Shown: positions 43,250 through 52,865, numbered from the stretch's first letter. The stretch: 64,000 bases of DNA from Chloroflexota bacterium (GCA_022821645.1 JAJEDE010000011.1:186001-250000); one strand, 5' to 3'. Made by a program: numbers and translations. Notes: generated from the letters alone by a model not told the origin.

Positions 43250-44821
43250 CTAGCCCGCGACCTCGAAGCCGTACAGCGTCGCCTTCCGCAGCTTGAACTG
43301 AAGAACCACCGGTCCGTGCCTCGAAAGCGGCAACGCTTTGCTGCCGTTCCAGTCCACCGGCACGCCCAGGTAATCACCCTGGATCGACCGGCTCTCGCCG
43401 ACCTCGACCCAGGAACCGTGACCCGGCCGCGACGTCCACTCCGGCCCTCGCTCCAGGGCCGTAACCCGGACCTCGCCGTCGGCAGCCGTCTTCACGTTCA
43501 GCCGTATCTCTCGCCCCTGCAGCAGCATCTGCGGCGTCGCGAACTCCCCATGCCCCTCCGCAACCAGCCCCGCAATCCTCCCGCGCTCCCATGTGGCATA
43601 CGCCGTTGCGCTCTGCAGATTCTGTCGCGGGTACTTGTGCGGCAGGTCATTCCCCCCATACGGCGTTCCAATCCGGTCGCCCGCCAGCTCGACCAGGCCC
43701 TTGCAGGAAAAAAGGCAGCCCGAGTCGAACGTCCCCTCCGGCCCCGGCTCCAGCACTGGTCCGCCAGGCACCCAATTCCACACCACGTCGTCCGAACTGG
43801 TCGCAACTGCCAGCGACGTAGTGTCCAGCGCCCGGTCGTACAGCGTCGGAAACATGATGTGCGTGGACGGATCGCCCGGGTACGTCACCTTGCCGTTGGT
43901 GTATATATCCGTGAACGCCACGTCGTCCGGCGGCGTGGTCAACACCTGCTCGGGCAGTGGCCACTCGAAGAAGTCACGCGTCTCGGCCCGCGCAATCGTC
44001 CGCCGGTCCCACGACCAGCCTCGCGAATACCAAACGTAGCTCTCCCGCTCGGCATTCCAATCCACCACGTTCATGGTGTCGCTGATGTAGATCACCGCCG
44101 GATCCGGCTGCGGCGTCCACTTGATCCCGTCCGGCGACGTAGCCACATAGATGCCTCGATCTGGATGCTCGGCAATCCAGGGGTCGACCTGCGCCGGCCG
44201 CTCCCGCGCCCACCGGTTGATGACATCGCGCGAGAGCCGGCCCATGTAGATCGCCTTGAACCGCTCATGCGCCGGCGCCTGAGGATCCAGGAAAACCGAC
44301 TCTCCATGGATACCCGGCTCGCCCGCCAGTTCTCGGCCGAACACGATGTTCGTGGCCTCCTGCCCCTGCCACGCGTACTGACCGCAATCCGGCTTGCGCC
44401 ACTCGAACCCGTCGTCGGATTCCGCGTAACACACGAACCCGCCCCAGTCGGGACCCCACGCGAGCGATGGCGCGACCTTAGGATCCCAATGGTCCGGCGC
44501 GATTGCGTGGTACCACATGCGGTACAGCCCGCCGTCGCGAATGATCGCCGGACCGCCGTTGTTGTACTCCCACGGCTCGGTACAGGTCAGAATCGGATCC
44601 GACCGTTCGGCCCGCTGTGTCCGCAACTCGATTCCGCGCGGAACATTCGCGTGCTCGGCGCGAATCTCATCCGGGTCCGCCGTCTCCCAGTAGTGAATCG
44701 GCTTGCCGTCCGCCCCAACCCAGCGCGGTTGCCCGGCGCAGACGAACCGGTAGTCCAAGATCGGGTGATACCCGGCGGCAACGTCGAACGGCGGCACCCG
44801 CCCCGGCAGCAACTCAGCCAT
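43250..44821 (-). CDS. Five-bladed-propeller glycosidase-like protein (paralogue 2 of 3)
   Basis: A 523-residue cytoplasmic-looking protein on the opposite strand from its paralogues. It carries the same propeller patches, CYAESDDGFEWRKPDCG, QEATNIVFG and HERFKAIYMG, and the same C-terminal module (DGEVRVTAL, VPVDWNGSKAL, LQFKLRKATLYGF). No catalytic acids can be assigned with certainty from sequence alone. A promoter-like pair lies upstream at 44860-44889. Function is presumably hydrolysis or lysis of a glycan within the same island. Confidence 0.72.
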   Translation of the reverse strand: MAELLPGRVPPFDVAAGYHPILDYRFVCAGQPRWVGADGKPIHYWETADPDEIRAEHANVPRGIELRTQRAERSDPILTCTEPWEYNNGGPAIIRDGGLYRMWYHAIAPDHWDPKVAPSLAWGPDWGGFVCYAESDDGFEWRKPDCGQYAWQGQEATNIVFGRELAGEPGIHGESVFLDPQAPAHERFKAIYMGRLSRDVINRWARERPAQVDPWIAEHPDRGIYVATSPDGIKWTPQPDPAVIYISDTMNVVDWNAERESYVWYSRGWSWDRRTIARAETRDFFEWPLPEQVLTTPPDDVAFTDIYTNGKVTYPGDPSTHIMFPTLYDRALDTTSLAVATSSDDVVWNWVPGGPVLEPGPEGTFDSGCLFSCKGLVELAGDRIGTPYGGNDLPHKYPRQNLQSATAYATWERGRIAGLVAEGHGEFATPQMLLQGREIRLNVKTAADGEVRVTALERGPEWTSRPGHGSWVEVGESRSIQGDYLGVPVDWNGSKALPLSRHGPVVLQFKLRKATLYGFEVAG

Positions 44822-44859
44822 AACTTTCGCCCCTGTAGCGAACCCCGGCCGCGACGTTG

Positions 44860-44889
44860 ACTATATGCCGAATTCGTCGCACCGGTCAG
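44860..44889 (-). promoter_or_regulatory. Candidate sigma-70-type promoter for the propeller gene at 43250
   Basis: Read on the minus strand, CTGACC (44889-44884) and TATAGT (44865-44860) are separated by 18 bases; the -10 matches five of six consensus bases. Transcription would start about 30 bases before the ATG at 44821. It is in the 179-base divergent gap to the first sulfatase gene. Confidence 0.4.
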
Positions 44890-45000
44890 CCAGGCCGCTC
44901 CCAACGGTAATGTCGATCCGGACTCTGAGATGTCCGCACGCGATCTCCAACCACTCGTGCGCCATAATCAAGCCGCGCCTGCTACACACGGTCCCGCGCC

Positions 45001-46437
45001 TTGGCCGCACGCCGCCCGCACGTCATCTTCATCACCACCGATCAGCAGCGCGGCGACGCCCTCAGCATTAACGGCGCGGACCCGCTGGCCACCCCCAACC
45101 TCGACTTCCTGGCCGCCAGCGGGACCAACTTCACCCGCGCCTACGCCGAAGTCCCGTCCTGCATCGGCGCCCGCCGCACCATGCTGTCCGGCATGCGGCC
45201 CTTCAATCACGGCATGGTCGGCTTCTACGGCGGCGTCGGCTGGGCGCTCGACCACTCGCTGCCGGGTGAACTCTCCAGGGCCGGCTACCAGACCCAGCTC
45301 GTCGGCAAGCTCCACATGTACCCCCGGCGCAAGCGCTACGGCTTCGACAACATGGTCTGGGCCGACAGCCAGCGCGACAACAACGACTACGCCGAATGGC
45401 TGGCCGACAACGGCGCCACGTCGCTGGAGATGGGTCTGGCCCATGGCGTCTCCACCAACGGCTGGGTGGGACGCCCGAGCCATCTCGACGAACGCTTCTC
45501 CCACACCACCTGGTGCGTCAACGAGGCCCTCCGCTTCATCGGCCAGCGCGACCCCGACGCCCCTTTCTTCCTCTGGGTCTCCTTCGTCGATCCACACCCA
45601 CCCCTCACTCCACCTCTCGTCTACTGGGAACGCTACGAGTCGATAGACCTTCCCGAGCCCTACGTCGGCGACTGGGCGCCCCGGCTGGATACGCCGCCGC
45701 CCGGCCTCAACCCCGACGCCTCCGTCATGCGCCTCCGCGAAGACGACCTCCACCGCTGCCGCGCCGGCTACTACGGCCTCGTCAACCACGTCGACGACCA
45801 GGTCTCGCGCCTGCTCAAGGGCTTCCGCGAGAGCGGCCTGCTGGACGACACCTTCGTGCTCTTCACCAGCGACCACGGCGAAATGCTTGGCGATCACAAC
45901 CTCTTCCGCAAGACCTGGCCCTACGAAGCCTCCATCCGCGTCCCGTTCCTCGCCCGCGCCCCCGAGTGGATGGACTGCACCGCCGAACGCACCGTCGAAC
46001 GCCCCGTCGGCCTGCAGGACGTCATGCCGACCATCCTCGACGCGGCCGGCGTTCCGATCCCCGAATCTGTAGACGGAGCCAGCGTCCTCCCCTTCATGCG
46101 CGGCGATTCGCCGGCCTGGCGCGACTACCTCCACGGCGAGCACACCGCCTGCTACGAGCCCGATCAGGGCAATCAGTGGGTGACTGACGGCCGCGAAAAG
46201 CTGATCTGGTACACCCGGACCGGCGAGGAACAGTTCTTCGATCTCGACGCCGATCCACTTGAAATGCACAACGCCCTCAATGACGCCGGCGAACGCGTGG
46301 ACAAGTGGCGTCGGCGCCTCATCGACGAACTGACCGCTCGCCCCGAGGGCTTCGTCAGCGACGGCCGCCTGGTCGCCGGACAGCACGAACTTCGCCCGGA
46401 ACAGCTACAACCCGCAACCAACCAGGTGAGCGCCTGA
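45001..46437 (+). CDS. Sulfatase of the alkaline-phosphatase superfamily with CIGAR active-site motif
   Basis: Predicted sulfate-ester hydrolase, 478 residues, no signal peptide. ITTDQQRGD supplies the early metal Asp and TSDHGEMLGDHNLFRK the later metal-site and Lys block. The formylglycine Cys is Cys54, but the motif reads C-I-G-A-R, with Gly at the third position where Pro or Ala is normal; its tandem neighbour has C-I-P-A-R at the same residues. Maturation by a formylglycine-generating enzyme may therefore be weak or need a different enzyme. The TTG start lacks a strong ribosome-binding site but gives the family N-terminus. The stop is five bases before the next sulfatase ATG. Confidence 0.9.
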   Translation: MAARRPHVIFITTDQQRGDALSINGADPLATPNLDFLAASGTNFTRAYAEVPSCIGARRTMLSGMRPFNHGMVGFYGGVGWALDHSLPGELSRAGYQTQLVGKLHMYPRRKRYGFDNMVWADSQRDNNDYAEWLADNGATSLEMGLAHGVSTNGWVGRPSHLDERFSHTTWCVNEALRFIGQRDPDAPFFLWVSFVDPHPPLTPPLVYWERYESIDLPEPYVGDWAPRLDTPPPGLNPDASVMRLREDDLHRCRAGYYGLVNHVDDQVSRLLKGFRESGLLDDTFVLFTSDHGEMLGDHNLFRKTWPYEASIRVPFLARAPEWMDCTAERTVERPVGLQDVMPTILDAAGVPIPESVDGASVLPFMRGDSPAWRDYLHGEHTACYEPDQGNQWVTDGREKLIWYTRTGEEQFFDLDADPLEMHNALNDAGERVDKWRRRLIDELTARPEGFVSDGRLVAGQHELRPEQLQPATNQVSA

Positions 46438-46442
46438 TCCCC

Positions 46443-47945
46443 ATGCCCCGCCGCCGCCCGCACATCCTCCTGATCACCTCAGATCAGCAACGCGCTGACG
46501 CGCTCGGCATCGACGGCCATCCCGTCCTGCGAACCCCAAACCTCGACTACCTGGCCGGCAATGGCGCCTGGTTCCGCTCCGCCTTCAGCGAATCGCCAAC
46601 CTGCATCCCTGCGCGACGCGTCATCCTCTCCGGCCAGGCCCCCGTCACCAACGGCATGGTCGGCTTCTACGGCGGCTACCACTGGAACCTCCGCCACTCC
46701 GTCGCCTCCACCCTTGCGGACGCCGGCTATCAGACCGAGCTCATCGGCAAGACCCACTGGCACCCGGATCGCAAGCGCTTCGGCTTTCAGCACATGCTCG
46801 TCGCCAACAGCCAGCGTGACGGCAACGACTACGCCGACTGGCTCAACGCCCAGGGCCGCCGCGAGGTTTTGGCCGGCAAGTTGCACGGCGTCGAGACCAA
46901 CTCCTTCAACGCCCGCCCAAGCCACCTCCCCGAGGGCTACGACCTCACCACCTGGTGCGTCAACGAATCTCTCAAGCTCATCCAGAAGCGCGACCCCGAG
47001 GCCCCGCTCTTCTTGTGGGTCTCGGTGGTCGATCCGCACCCGCCCTTCACCCCGCCCAAGCTGTACTACGACCGCTACATGGCCCGCGCCGACGACATCC
47101 CCGAGCCCTTCATCGGCGACTGGGCCAGGCAGTTCGACCAGCCCAACCTCGGCCTCAACATCCAACCCGTCGACATCAACTTGCCCGACGCCTGGATGCG
47201 CCGCATGCGTGCCGCCTACTACGGGCTCGTCAATCACATCGACGACCAGGTCAACCGCGTCTTTCGCGCGCTTTCCGCCGCCGGCATGTGGCGGGACACC
47301 GTCGTGCTCTACACCAGCGATCACGGCGAGATGCTGGGTGACCACAACCTCTTCCGCAAAGCCTGGGCGCACCAACCCTCCGCCAACATCCCCTTCATCC
47401 TGCGGCTCCCCGAATGGCTCGAACCGCACCACGGCGCGGTGATCGATCAGCCGGTCGGCCTCCAGGACGTCATGCCAACCCTGCTGGACGCGGCTGGCGT
47501 CCCGATCCCAGACTCAGTCGACGGCCGCAGCGTCCTCCCGCTCGCTCGCGGCGACCAAACGTCCTGGCGCCCCTTCCTCCACGGCGAGCACCATGGCGGC
47601 CGACGCGGCCGCAGCAGCGCACGCTGGTCGGAATACGCGCCGGCCCATCAGTACCTGACCGATGGCCGCGAAAAATACATCTGGTATCCCGCGGATGGCC
47701 ACGAGCAGTTCTTCGACCTCGCTCGCGACCCGCACGAGCTCCACAACGCTGTAAACGACCCCGCCGCCGCACCCCGTGTGGCCCTCTGGCGTCAATACAT
47801 GCTGAACCAGCTACGCGACCGCCCGGAGGGATTCGTGGACGGCCAACGCCTTGTCGCGGGACGTCCGCAACTCTTGCCCGACCAGATCCGCCCCGACATC
47901 AACCGCCGGGGCAAATCGTGGTCGCTCTCCGTAGCCGTCCCCTGA
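46443..47945 (+). CDS. Sulfatase of the alkaline-phosphatase superfamily with canonical CIPAR motif
   Basis: Close paralogue of the preceding sulfatase, 500 residues. MPRRRPHILLITSDQQRAD begins the protein, Cys54 lies in C-I-P-A-R, and the TSDHGEMLGDHNLFRK block is identical in outline to its neighbour. No signal peptide or lipobox is visible, so desulfation would be cytoplasmic. It is cotranscribed with the first sulfatase, five bases apart. Together they imply sulfated mono- or oligosaccharides as substrates. No formylglycine-generating enzyme or anaerobic sulfatase maturase gene is in the window. Confidence 0.93.
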   Translation: MPRRRPHILLITSDQQRADALGIDGHPVLRTPNLDYLAGNGAWFRSAFSESPTCIPARRVILSGQAPVTNGMVGFYGGYHWNLRHSVASTLADAGYQTELIGKTHWHPDRKRFGFQHMLVANSQRDGNDYADWLNAQGRREVLAGKLHGVETNSFNARPSHLPEGYDLTTWCVNESLKLIQKRDPEAPLFLWVSVVDPHPPFTPPKLYYDRYMARADDIPEPFIGDWARQFDQPNLGLNIQPVDINLPDAWMRRMRAAYYGLVNHIDDQVNRVFRALSAAGMWRDTVVLYTSDHGEMLGDHNLFRKAWAHQPSANIPFILRLPEWLEPHHGAVIDQPVGLQDVMPTLLDAAGVPIPDSVDGRSVLPLARGDQTSWRPFLHGEHHGGRRGRSSARWSEYAPAHQYLTDGREKYIWYPADGHEQFFDLARDPHELHNAVNDPAAAPRVALWRQYMLNQLRDRPEGFVDGQRLVAGRPQLLPDQIRPDINRRGKSWSLSVAVP

Positions 47946-48039
47946 CGCCAGTGCATCGGCGCGATTTCAGCCCCACGCTCACCGCGCGGTATCGTCAGTG
48001 CAACCCGGTGCCTTGTGCGCCACGCAGGGAGTCTCCGCC

Positions 48040-49488
48040 ATGCTGAATTCCGGCGATTTCACACTCCTCTTCTGGGACGACAACTACCTGAGTCGCTGGA
48101 ACAACTGCCGGCGAGGAATCGGACAGCCGCAGCTTGTACCTGAGGCCACCCTTGAAGAGCCCGGGTTCTGGCTCGGCTCCGGCTACCCCACCGCCTTCAA
48201 ACACGAATCCGGAGTCTGGCGCATCCTCTACAACGGCAAGTCCGTCGTTCCCGAGGAGCAGCCCGACAGCTACGCCCTGGTTGCCGAAAGCGACGACGGC
48301 ATTCACTGGGAGAAACCCGATCTGACCGATCGTGTGCCCCTACCGGACCGCCGCTATCCCAACCAGGTGCTGTCCAAGTCCGAGGACTTCCACCAGTGGG
48401 ACTGCTACTTCGACGAGCGCGCTGAAGACCCGAGCGAGCGCGTCAAGGGCTTTGCGGTCGGCAAGGGCAACCACCTCTGGACGTCGCCCGAGGGCCTGAA
48501 CTGGACGCGCGTCGAGGGCGTCGAATGGCGCAAGCACAGCCCCGACCCGCCCAGCACCGCCTACTGGAACCACGTGCGCGACTGCTACGTCATCAGCGCC
48601 CGCCCCGCGCCCCACGCGCACCCACGGCGGGTCGCCCTGTCCGAGACAAAGGACTTCCGCACCTACAGCGAGCCTGAACTGGTGCTCGCCACCGACGCCC
48701 TCGACACCCCGCTGGCCGAAATCTACGGCATGGTCGCGTTCCCCTACGCCGACAAGTTTGTCGGCCTGGTCTGGATCTATCACACCGATCCCGTCCCCCT
48801 GGTCAAGTACTGGGGAGGCAAGACCGACTGCCAGTTGGCCTACAGCTACAACGGCTGGCACTTCAACCGTTCAATCCGAGAGCCCTTCATCCCCAACGCC
48901 GAACAGGGCGAATACGGCGCCGGGACCATGCGCCCGCACAGTCTCGTCGTCGATGACGACAACCAGATCCGCATCTACTCCAGCGCCTCCAAGCTCGAGC
49001 ACGGCTACCACATCAACCCCCATATCGGACCCAAGCGACTCGAACGCGGACCGGCTGGCGAGGGCAATGACACCGGCGCCCTGCTCATGCACAAGCTGCG
49101 GCTGGACGGCTTCTACTACGTCGAGTCCTGCTTCGGCCCGGGCATGATCGGCACCCGCTCCCTCTACTGGCAGGGCGGCGAGGCCAGGTTCAACATCCAG
49201 TCCGGTCTCGAGACTCGCGTCCAGGTCACCGACCCGACCGGCGAGGTGATCGAGGGCTACAGCTACGACGACTGCCAGCCGTTTACCGGCGACGCGCTCG
49301 ACTGGTCGCCCCGCTGGACCGGCGGTCGCGGCCTTGCGTCGTTCATCGGCCAGGCAATTCGCCTCGAGATCGAGATGAACAACGCGCGCATCTACGCCAT
49401 CCGCGGCGACTTCCTGCCGCTCTCCGGTAGGGAACTGCGTTCCTTCGTGGCCGAGGGCGAAACACCCATCCCGCGCCCCGGCTTCTAG
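48040..49488 (+). CDS. Five-bladed-propeller glycosidase-like protein (paralogue 3 of 3)
   Basis: About 482 residues, predicted cytoplasmic. The patches ALVAESDDGIHWEKPDL and PSERVKGFAVG correspond to those of the proteins at 39363 and 43250, and the C-terminus again has the shared beta-sandwich (IEGYSYDDCQPFTGD, LDWSPRWTGG, IRLEIEMNNARIYAI). The ATG at 48040 has AGGGAG upstream and is preferred to an earlier in-frame start. It follows the sulfatases by 94 bases on the same strand. Precise activity unknown. Confidence 0.75.
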   Translation: MLNSGDFTLLFWDDNYLSRWNNCRRGIGQPQLVPEATLEEPGFWLGSGYPTAFKHESGVWRILYNGKSVVPEEQPDSYALVAESDDGIHWEKPDLTDRVPLPDRRYPNQVLSKSEDFHQWDCYFDERAEDPSERVKGFAVGKGNHLWTSPEGLNWTRVEGVEWRKHSPDPPSTAYWNHVRDCYVISARPAPHAHPRRVALSETKDFRTYSEPELVLATDALDTPLAEIYGMVAFPYADKFVGLVWIYHTDPVPLVKYWGGKTDCQLAYSYNGWHFNRSIREPFIPNAEQGEYGAGTMRPHSLVVDDDNQIRIYSSASKLEHGYHINPHIGPKRLERGPAGEGNDTGALLMHKLRLDGFYYVESCFGPGMIGTRSLYWQGGEARFNIQSGLETRVQVTDPTGEVIEGYSYDDCQPFTGDALDWSPRWTGGRGLASFIGQAIRLEIEMNNARIYAIRGDFLPLSGRELRSFVAEGETPIPRPGF

Positions 49489-49622
49489 GATGAGGCCGGC
49501 TCAGGGCGCCGTGACGAGAGTTCGGTTCTACTGACCCGGTCGACTATTGCGACAATGCCCCGAGCACTTCGAGTCGGGCGATCGGGCGCACCGTTCGGCG
49601 CGCCCAAAGAGAGGCGATAGCC

Positions 49623-52600
49623 GTGGCTGACGCAGCGACACGCATTCGAATCGTGGTCAACGGCGACCTGGCATCGCCCGCGCAATTGGCCCTGGATCGG
49701 CTCCGGCAAACGCTCGACGAGAGCGGCTATACCGTCACCGACGACCACGCCGCGATCACGATCCAGGTGGGCACGGCTGCTTCGACCCAACCGGCTGACA
49801 TTCTGGACGCGGCGAGAGCCGCGCTGAACGAAGCGCCCGAGTCCCTCGCCTTCGCCTTCGCCGGCGGAACCCTTGCAATCGGCGGCTCGGATGACCGAGG
49901 CCTCGCCTACGCCTTGCGTGAAGCCGCCCGTCGCATTCAGCTCGCGCCAGCCCCGCTGGACTGGGCAGCCACCTTCCCTCCCACCACCGAGTCCCCATTC
50001 CTCCGCAAGCGCAGCGTCTGCATCTTTCCCCACAACGAAGCCGTCGACGGCCCCTGGTACTTCAACCCGGAATTCTGGCAGGCCTACTTCGACAAGCTCT
50101 CGCTCTACCGCTTCAACGCCTTCAGCCTCACCTTCGGGCACCAGACCGCCTACCTGGTTCCGCCCTACGCCTTCCTCGTCCCGATGCCTGAGTTTCCCGA
50201 CGTCACCGTTCCCAGCCTGTCCGACGAGCAACGCGAACGAAACCTCGCCACCCTCCAGATGATCTCCCGTACCGCCGTCGAACGCGGCATCGACTTCACG
50301 TTCGGCGTCTGGCAGCAGCACAGCTACGAGTACGGCGAATCGCTGGTCGAGGGCCTTTCGCTCGACATCCTGGCCGACTACTGCGAACTCGGCATGGCCA
50401 AAGTCCTCAAGGCCTGCCCGGACATTTCCGGCGTCCAGCTACGCGTGAACTCCGAGTCCGGCATCGAGGCCGAGGACAGCCCCGCCTTCTTCCGCTCGAT
50501 CTACAGCGGCGTCGTAGCGGCCGGCCGCGAAATCGAAATCGACTGTCGTGCCAAGGCCATTGCCGACGACACCTGGGAAGGTGCGCTGGACACCGGCCTG
50601 CCCACCACCGTCTCCACCAAGTTTTGGTGCGAACACCAGGGCATGCCCTACTCCGCCGGCCTGCTGCAGGACTTCGACCGCATGGACCGTCGTCACTCCT
50701 ACGGCGACCTGCTCAAGTACCCGCGTGAATACGATTTCCTGCTCCGCATGTGGAACCTCGGCACCAACAAGTTCACGCTCTGGGGTGACCCGGCCTGGGT
50801 TCGGCGCTACGCCGAGAGCTGTGCCCTGGGCGGCTCCAAGGGCTTCGAAGTCTGCGCCCCCTTGTCCAACAAGGGCTTCCGCAACGTCGGCGGCGCCTGG
50901 CCGCTCTTCAAGCCGGATGACTTGAACTGGTACGAATTCGAAGACGACCGCTACTGGTTCTGGTACCTCCTCTTCGGCCGCCTCGGCTACGACCCGTCCT
51001 GCGATGCCGACGCATGGCAGCGCGAATTCAACAACCGCTTTGGCGCCGACGCAGGGGCCGACGTGCTGGACGCCGTTTCGGAAAGCTCTCACTATCTCCC
51101 GTTCATCACCGCCGTCCACCTGCCCTCCGCCAGCGTCTTCGGCTGGTGGGCCGAGCGCGACACGGGTGGGCTGCTCGACGCCTACCTCGAAGTCGAACCC
51201 AGCGACCTCGCCGGCTTCTACGGCGCAAGCGAGTACGTAGAGGACTATCTCGCTGACTCCGTCCGCGCCAAGCTCACCCCCACCCAGATCGCCGAACGCC
51301 TCGAGCGGCACGCCAACGCCGCCGAAGCCGCCCTCGATCGGGCGGATGGCTCGGTTCAAACCGAGGCCCGCCCCGAATTTCGCGGCATCGAAGCCGACAT
51401 CCGCCTCTGCTCCGGCCTCGCGCGCTACCACGCCCACAAGCTGGGCGCGGGCCTGGACCTCGCCTTCTTCTACCTGGCGGGCGCCGCCGATCGCCTGCGG
51501 TCCGCCAGAGTCCACATGCAATCGGCCCGCGACCAGTGGCAGGCCATCGTCGACCACACCGATGGCCTCTACGACGACGAGATGATCTTCGGCCCCGTCA
51601 AGGACGAAGCCGGCACCTGGAAGCGCCTGATGCCCTACCTCGATCACGACCTCGCACGGCTGGACGAAGTGCAGGAAGTCTTCGAGCGTTTCGGCCTCTT
51701 CGCCCACGGCTTTGACTTCGGCGACGAACCCGTCGACCCGCGCCCCTGGATCCCCCGAACCATGCAGTCCGCCTGGGTCGAGCGCCGCTTCCGTGCCGTC
51801 TCGCCCGACGTCCAGTACACGCCCACGCGTGGCATCGGCTGGAAAATGACGCGCGACATCCGCGCCTTCAGCCCGCCGCTCCCCGACAACGGCGACCTGC
51901 TGGGCCGCAATCGGGAACCCGGCGATCTTCCCCTCCGCCTCCTGGAAGACGACTTCCAGCACCGCGGACCTAACCCCGGCTACGTCGAGCACACCTTCCG
52001 TGCTGACGTCGCGCCGGGCGTCTACGACGTGACTGCCGTCATGGGTGACACTTCGCCGGATGCCGTGGACCGCGGCCCCATGTGGCTCACCTTCCAGGGC
52101 CGCCACCAGACCGAACGCTTCACCATTCCCGCCGGCCAGGTGGTCCAAAAGACCCACCGCTGCAACATTGCCAACGGACGGCTCGAGCTTGAAATCAACT
52201 CCCACCCCGCCTCCGACTGGGTCATCAACGCCCTCGTCGTCCGCGAAGCCGCCCCCCAAATTGGCCATGTCCCCGTCCGCACAGCGGCTCCGGGCTCGCT
52301 CGATCTTTCGGCCACCGTCACCGCCCCCAACGGCATCGACAGCGTCGACCTCGTCTGGCGCTCAGGCAACGGCCCCTGGCAGCGCTCGCCCATGTCCGCC
52401 GACGGCGCCGTCTACTCAGCCGGCAAAACCGTCTCCGCCGGTTGCGACGCCGCCTACTACATCGAAGCCACCGACACCGACGGCCAAACCCGCTCCTGGG
52501 GTTCCGCCGAAGCCCCCCAACCCGTGGCCGTCGGAGACGCCGTATCTGCTCCGGCCATTGACGTTGAACGCGCCGCCCTCGCCGTCCCCGGCCAGGACCT

Positions 52601-52865
52601 GACCGTCACCGCCCACGTGGACTCCGCTGAGGACCCCGCGCTCGTCACCCTCTACTACCGCGACCTCAACCAGCGCGAACTCTTCACCCCCGTTCCCATG
52701 CAGCAAACCAGCGGCCTCTGGTCGGCCACCATCCCCGGCATGGACATCGTTCCGGACTGGGACCTCATGTACTACGTCGAGGCCATCGACCGTCTCGGCA
52801 ACGGCTCAATCGGTCCCGATCTGGACGTTGAAACGCCCTACGTCGTGGTCCCGGTCGAGCGCTAG
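49623..52865 (+). CDS. Large glycoside hydrolase-like protein, GH67/GH20-type barrel with Ig-like C-terminal domains
   Basis: A 1080-residue protein, the largest in the window. Residues 1 to about 110 resemble the small alpha/beta N-terminal domain found before GH67 and GH20 barrels (SGYTVTDDHAAITIQVG, RGLAYALREAARRI). A probable TIM barrel spans about 125-500, with segments like RFNAFSLTFGH, FTFGVWQQHSYEYGE and GVQLRVNSESGIE that supply candidate catalytic acids. A helical region follows, and two Ig-like beta domains make up about 880-1080. Alpha-glucuronidase or hexosaminidase-like activity is plausible but unproven. No signal peptide. GTG start with GAGAGG upstream. Confidence 0.7.
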   Translation: MADAATRIRIVVNGDLASPAQLALDRLRQTLDESGYTVTDDHAAITIQVGTAASTQPADILDAARAALNEAPESLAFAFAGGTLAIGGSDDRGLAYALREAARRIQLAPAPLDWAATFPPTTESPFLRKRSVCIFPHNEAVDGPWYFNPEFWQAYFDKLSLYRFNAFSLTFGHQTAYLVPPYAFLVPMPEFPDVTVPSLSDEQRERNLATLQMISRTAVERGIDFTFGVWQQHSYEYGESLVEGLSLDILADYCELGMAKVLKACPDISGVQLRVNSESGIEAEDSPAFFRSIYSGVVAAGREIEIDCRAKAIADDTWEGALDTGLPTTVSTKFWCEHQGMPYSAGLLQDFDRMDRRHSYGDLLKYPREYDFLLRMWNLGTNKFTLWGDPAWVRRYAESCALGGSKGFEVCAPLSNKGFRNVGGAWPLFKPDDLNWYEFEDDRYWFWYLLFGRLGYDPSCDADAWQREFNNRFGADAGADVLDAVSESSHYLPFITAVHLPSASVFGWWAERDTGGLLDAYLEVEPSDLAGFYGASEYVEDYLADSVRAKLTPTQIAERLERHANAAEAALDRADGSVQTEARPEFRGIEADIRLCSGLARYHAHKLGAGLDLAFFYLAGAADRLRSARVHMQSARDQWQAIVDHTDGLYDDEMIFGPVKDEAGTWKRLMPYLDHDLARLDEVQEVFERFGLFAHGFDFGDEPVDPRPWIPRTMQSAWVERRFRAVSPDVQYTPTRGIGWKMTRDIRAFSPPLPDNGDLLGRNREPGDLPLRLLEDDFQHRGPNPGYVEHTFRADVAPGVYDVTAVMGDTSPDAVDRGPMWLTFQGRHQTERFTIPAGQVVQKTHRCNIANGRLELEINSHPASDWVINALVVREAAPQIGHVPVRTAAPGSLDLSATVTAPNGIDSVDLVWRSGNGPWQRSPMSADGAVYSAGKTVSAGCDAAYYIEATDTDGQTRSWGSAEAPQPVAVGDAVSAPAIDVERAALAVPGQDLTVTAHVDSAEDPALVTLYYRDLNQRELFTPVPMQQTSGLWSATIPGMDIVPDWDLMYYVEAIDRLGNGSIGPDLDVETPYVVVPVER

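Noticed and set aside
43232-44860. A 542-codon plus-strand frame opposite the propeller gene at 43250
   Set aside because: Arg/Pro/His-rich composition with no domain pattern; the minus frame has clear propeller motifs and a promoter-like sequence.
44968-46386. A 472-codon open frame antisense to the first sulfatase gene
   Set aside because: It mirrors a well-conserved sulfatase frame; its Val/Gly/Ala/Glu-rich composition is the usual by-product of GC-rich codon bias on the opposite strand.
50439-52268. A 609-codon antisense frame inside the 1080-residue hydrolase gene
   Set aside because: Val/Gly/Ala/Asp/Glu-rich shadow of the coding frame, without ribosome-binding site or recognisable motifs.
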